From: Phylloscopus collybita
Lineage: Eukaryota; Chordata; Aves; Passeriformes; Phylloscopidae
Assembly: GCA_027886175.1 (NCBI GenBank)
Contig: JAJNNQ010000024.1
Location: 7,734,001 to 7,798,000 of the forward strand
Direction of reading: 5' to 3'
Length of the DNA: 64,000 bases
Made by a program: the position numbers and the translations under genes. Below, piece by piece: positions 61,870 through 64,000 of this stretch. The notes beneath the pieces were generated by a model, which saw only the letters and a list, made by a program, of their open reading frames with translations, was not told the DNA's origin and made no database searches. Every line of letters starts with the position of its first letter. Position 1 is the stretch's first letter.

Positions 61870-62497
61870 TTGAGCTGACAGTGTGTCCCTTGTGGACAGG
61901 AGAACCAATGTAATCCTGGAGGGCATCAGGGTGGTCAGAAGTTTAAGGGAAGCTATCCTGCCCCTTTACTCGGCCCTGGTGTGGCCACATCTGGAGCGCT
62001 GTGTCCTGTTCACCGTTCCTTGGGACAAAAAAAGACAAGGAGCTACTGGAGAGGGTCCAGCAGAGGCCAAAAAGATGGTGAAGGAACAGGAGCATCTCTC
62101 TAATGAGGAGAGACTGTGGGAGCTGGGCCTGCTCAGTCTGGAGAAGTCTGAAAGGGGATCTCATCAATGCACATAAATGTCTCAAAGGCAGGGGCCAAGT
62201 GGTTGTTGCCAGACTCTTCAGTGGTTTCCAGTGACAAGGTGAGGAGCAATGACCCTGAAAAAAAAAATGCAAGAGGTCCCAAATAAACAAGAGGAAGGAT
62301 TTATTTGCATTGAGGGTGGCAGAGCACTAGAATAGTTGCCCAGGGAAGCTATGGATTCTCCCTCTCTGGAGACTTTCAAACCCACCTGGATGTGCTTCTG
62401 TGCAAACTGCTTTGGGTGACCCTGTTTTGGCAGAGGAGTTGGACTGAGTGATGTCCAGATATCCTTTCCAATGTGAATTGTTCTGTGATTCTGTGAA
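61870..62497 (+). mobile_element. CR1 LINE, 5'-truncated 3' end (longest copy in window)
   Basis: This is about 630 bp of a chicken-repeat-1 (CR1) non-LTR retrotransposon in sense orientation. It starts in the ORF2 3' portion (a degraded 'cagtgtg..cc..gtgg' stretch) and runs through the region encoding the end of the reverse-transcriptase polyprotein. It finishes in the short 3' UTR with TTCTGTGATTCTGTGA at 62481-62496. CR1 copies lack poly-A tails and end in an 8-bp repeat, as here. Landmarks are a degenerate form of the CR1 'GGAGACTTTCAAA..CCTGGA' block near 62368 and 'GGGTGACCCTG' near 62415. Many substitutions, indels and an internal A-run (62259-62267) mark it as old and immobile. Family assignment is by recall of the CR1 consensus; the subfamily is not resolved. 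Confidence 0.93.
61951..62165 (+). pseudogene. Decayed CR1 ORF2 C-terminal tail
   Basis: Within the CR1 copy, one open frame keeps recognisable pieces of the C-terminal tail of CR1 ORF2, downstream of the reverse-transcriptase domain. These are ILPLYSALVWPHLERCVLF near the start and HLSNEERLWELGLLSLEK towards the end. The stretch between them is out of frame: an A-run at about 62027-62033 looks like a +1 slip, and the frame returns near 62070. The part that should read as ELLERVQ-type residues is therefore read in another frame. A further indel after LLSLEK puts the rest out of frame, and a stop follows at about 62176. No catalytic domain is present, so this is a relic with no expected product. 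Confidence 0.8.
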
Positions 62498-62815
62498 ATT
62501 ATATTTGAGGAAGTTCTGCTCAACACAAACGTGGTTAGTGAAGACTTGATCTTGTGTTCAGTGCCACGAAAAGAGAAAGGAGGGAGAAGGGAGAAATCAC
62601 ACAGGGTAAAGGGGGGATTTTATGGTGACCATCAGGTTTTAGTTGTACCAGTCCAAATGGAACACAAACTGCTGCCATGAGTGTGGTGTTTGCTAAGCAT
62701 TATGTGCCAAAACTAGAAAAGTTTTCTAACTGGATTGGAAAATAAATATCTGAAAATATCTGAGATCTAGTCAATTTGGAGCAATATCAATGCCTAAAAA
62801 ATTGACTTCTTCCTC

Positions 62816-62965
62816 CTGCCCCACCCCCCGGCACCTGCCCCCTCCCCCCCCCCCCCCCCAAAAAAAAAAAAAAAAAACCACCAGGAAACCAAAAACAAAT
62901 AATAATAAAAACAAACAAACAAACAAACACACCCAAAAAAACCACACACCAAAAAACCCACCCCT
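62816..62965 (+). repeat. C-run cluster, C16, A18 and A/C-rich tract
   Basis: C4 (62819-62822), C6 (62824-62829), C5 (62838-62842) and C16 (62844-62859), followed by A18 (62860-62877), (AAT)n, (AAAC)n and CACACC units. On the minus strand this is a dense G-run cluster. Gly/Phe-rich minus-strand frames here are artefacts. Confidence 0.95.
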
Positions 62966-63199
62966 TTTCACAGAAACCTGTTTTCATCAACATTCTGGTG
63001 AAAAGTTCCCAGATGAATCTGTTGACCAGTATGTTTCACACAACGGCATCTGTCTGTCTGGAAGTAATAGTCTGATTCACATTCTGTAATGAGGATAATG
63101 TTTCAGGGAATATACAAAAAGGAATATTAGAAAGGGTTTTTTACTTCACTGAATTTGCTCTTTGTTGTCTAATTCACCTCTCTGCTTCCCTGATTTTGT

Positions 63200-63232
63200 T
63201 GGGGTTTTTTTTGGTTTTTTTTGGTTTTTTTC
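63200..63232 (+). repeat. TTTTTTGG repeat
   Basis: Three GG interruptions in a T-run at about 8-9 base spacing, after TGTTGGGG. Confidence 0.82.
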
Positions 63233-64000
63233 CCTAAAAAGTAAACGTGGGTTATGCTCCAATAATGAACAAAGTTAAATGCCGTTTGTGGGAATGCTGC
63301 TCAAACTGACAAGAGTATTTTACCTACTAGCTTTGTGGGAAGCTTTTTCATGGTTCTTTTTTTGAATATATGCTATTTGCTCCCAGCTGGAAACACTGTC
63401 AACTTCACATCTCCCGAGGTCTTTAGATCCTGGAAAATGAAGCTGAAATAGAGTATTGTTAGTTGCCATGCTATGATGTGGATGGTTGGTAAATGTGAGG
63501 CAAATTATATGATATTGGTATACAAGTCACTTTTCTCATATACAGTAAATTGCAGCACAAGGGTGCATAAAAGCAATTAAGTGATTTGTGAACCAAGCTC
63601 TAAATATATTCAAAAATTACTAAGGTGAATTACTTCTTGGATTGTAAGATAATTATAACACCAGTCTTCTACTCATCAACAATGTAGTCCTCATACAGCC
63701 ACAATTCCAATGGAGTGTTGTATTTTTGTATGTGGCCCACACTCTAATTAGCACATTCTAATTTCAAGCTTAAAAGAAAACCACAAGAAGCATATGGCTT
63801 ATAGCATTTTGTTATTAACAACTAAGCTGTGTGTCTCACTGTGAGACAAAAAGCCAATCTTTCTTTTCTTTGATTCAGCCTTGCTCCCTGCTTTTTTATT
63901 TCTATCAGATAATTAAATAACCCAAACAAGATGAAATTAGTTACTTAATTTCTTTAGGAATTAGAGGTAATTTAGATTTAAGGAACTACTTTTTTGTTTT

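Larger units (their letters stand above)
62498..64000. other. No gene seen to window end
   Basis: Apart from the C/A tract at 62816-62965 and the TTTTTTGG repeat at 63200, this is AT-rich unique DNA. Confidence 0.7.

Noticed and set aside
61943..62290. 115-codon minus-strand frame
   Set aside because: Antisense to the CR1 ORF2 remnant.
1..64000. CRISPR array, prokaryotic operon, tRNA or rRNA genes
   Set aside because: No regularly spaced repeats, no dense same-strand coding, no ribosome-binding-site pattern and no recognisable tRNA or rRNA cores; the window is vertebrate non-coding DNA.

Overview
The window reads as vertebrate, most likely bird, non-coding DNA. The best evidence is three truncated CR1 retrotransposon 3' ends (36210-36448, 43840-44072, 61870-62497). 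Two end in the ATTCTGTGATTCTGTGA-type octamer repeat typical of avian CR1, and the third ends in a decayed version of it. There is also a solo LTR-like segment with a TATA box and polyadenylation signal (21494-21745). The sequence is AT-rich, has no recognisable SINEs, and carries many long A/C-rich or G/T-rich low-complexity tracts. A songbird is my best guess, but that is inference.

I found no functional protein-coding gene, no exon I could recognise, and no tRNA, rRNA, CRISPR array or bacterial-type operon. The longest open frames (up to about 148 codons) lie in low-complexity A/C or G/T tracts, on the antisense strand of CR1 fragments, or in GC-rich repetitive DNA. They are best read as chance frames. 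The only coding-derived sequence is the decayed C-terminal tail of a CR1 ORF2 at about 61951-62165. The window is either intergenic (a gene desert) or lies inside a very large intron; the sequence alone does not decide which.

Layout: 1-5340 plain AT-rich DNA; 5350-5566 a G/T tract with a quadruplex-type G-run cluster; 6781-6871 a pentanucleotide microsatellite; 10459-10553 and 11109-11190 an A/C tract and a G/T tract about 550 bp apart; 13895-14270 a candidate minus-strand LTR with a GC-richer flank; 19865-19916 a 52-base poly-A; 21494-21892 the LTR followed by a (GTT)n and G/T tract; 24446-25596 several AT-rich palindromes; 27968-28401 two long T-runs facing a 31-base A-run; 36210-36448 CR1; 41542-41790 an A/C tract ending in C13; 42840-44072 a GC-rich block followed by CR1; 45186-45800 a possible LTR remnant with a near-perfect hairpin; 49586-49665, 52548-52620 and 59454-59694 A/C tracts; 53819-53844 a canonical G-quadruplex motif; 61870-62497 the longest CR1 remnant; 62816-62965 a C16/A18 and A/C tract.

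I did not find a previously undescribed biological system. The most unusual property is the repeated occurrence of 50-260 bp A/C or G/T tracts with strong strand bias, in both orientations, several of which have four-run G-quadruplex potential.
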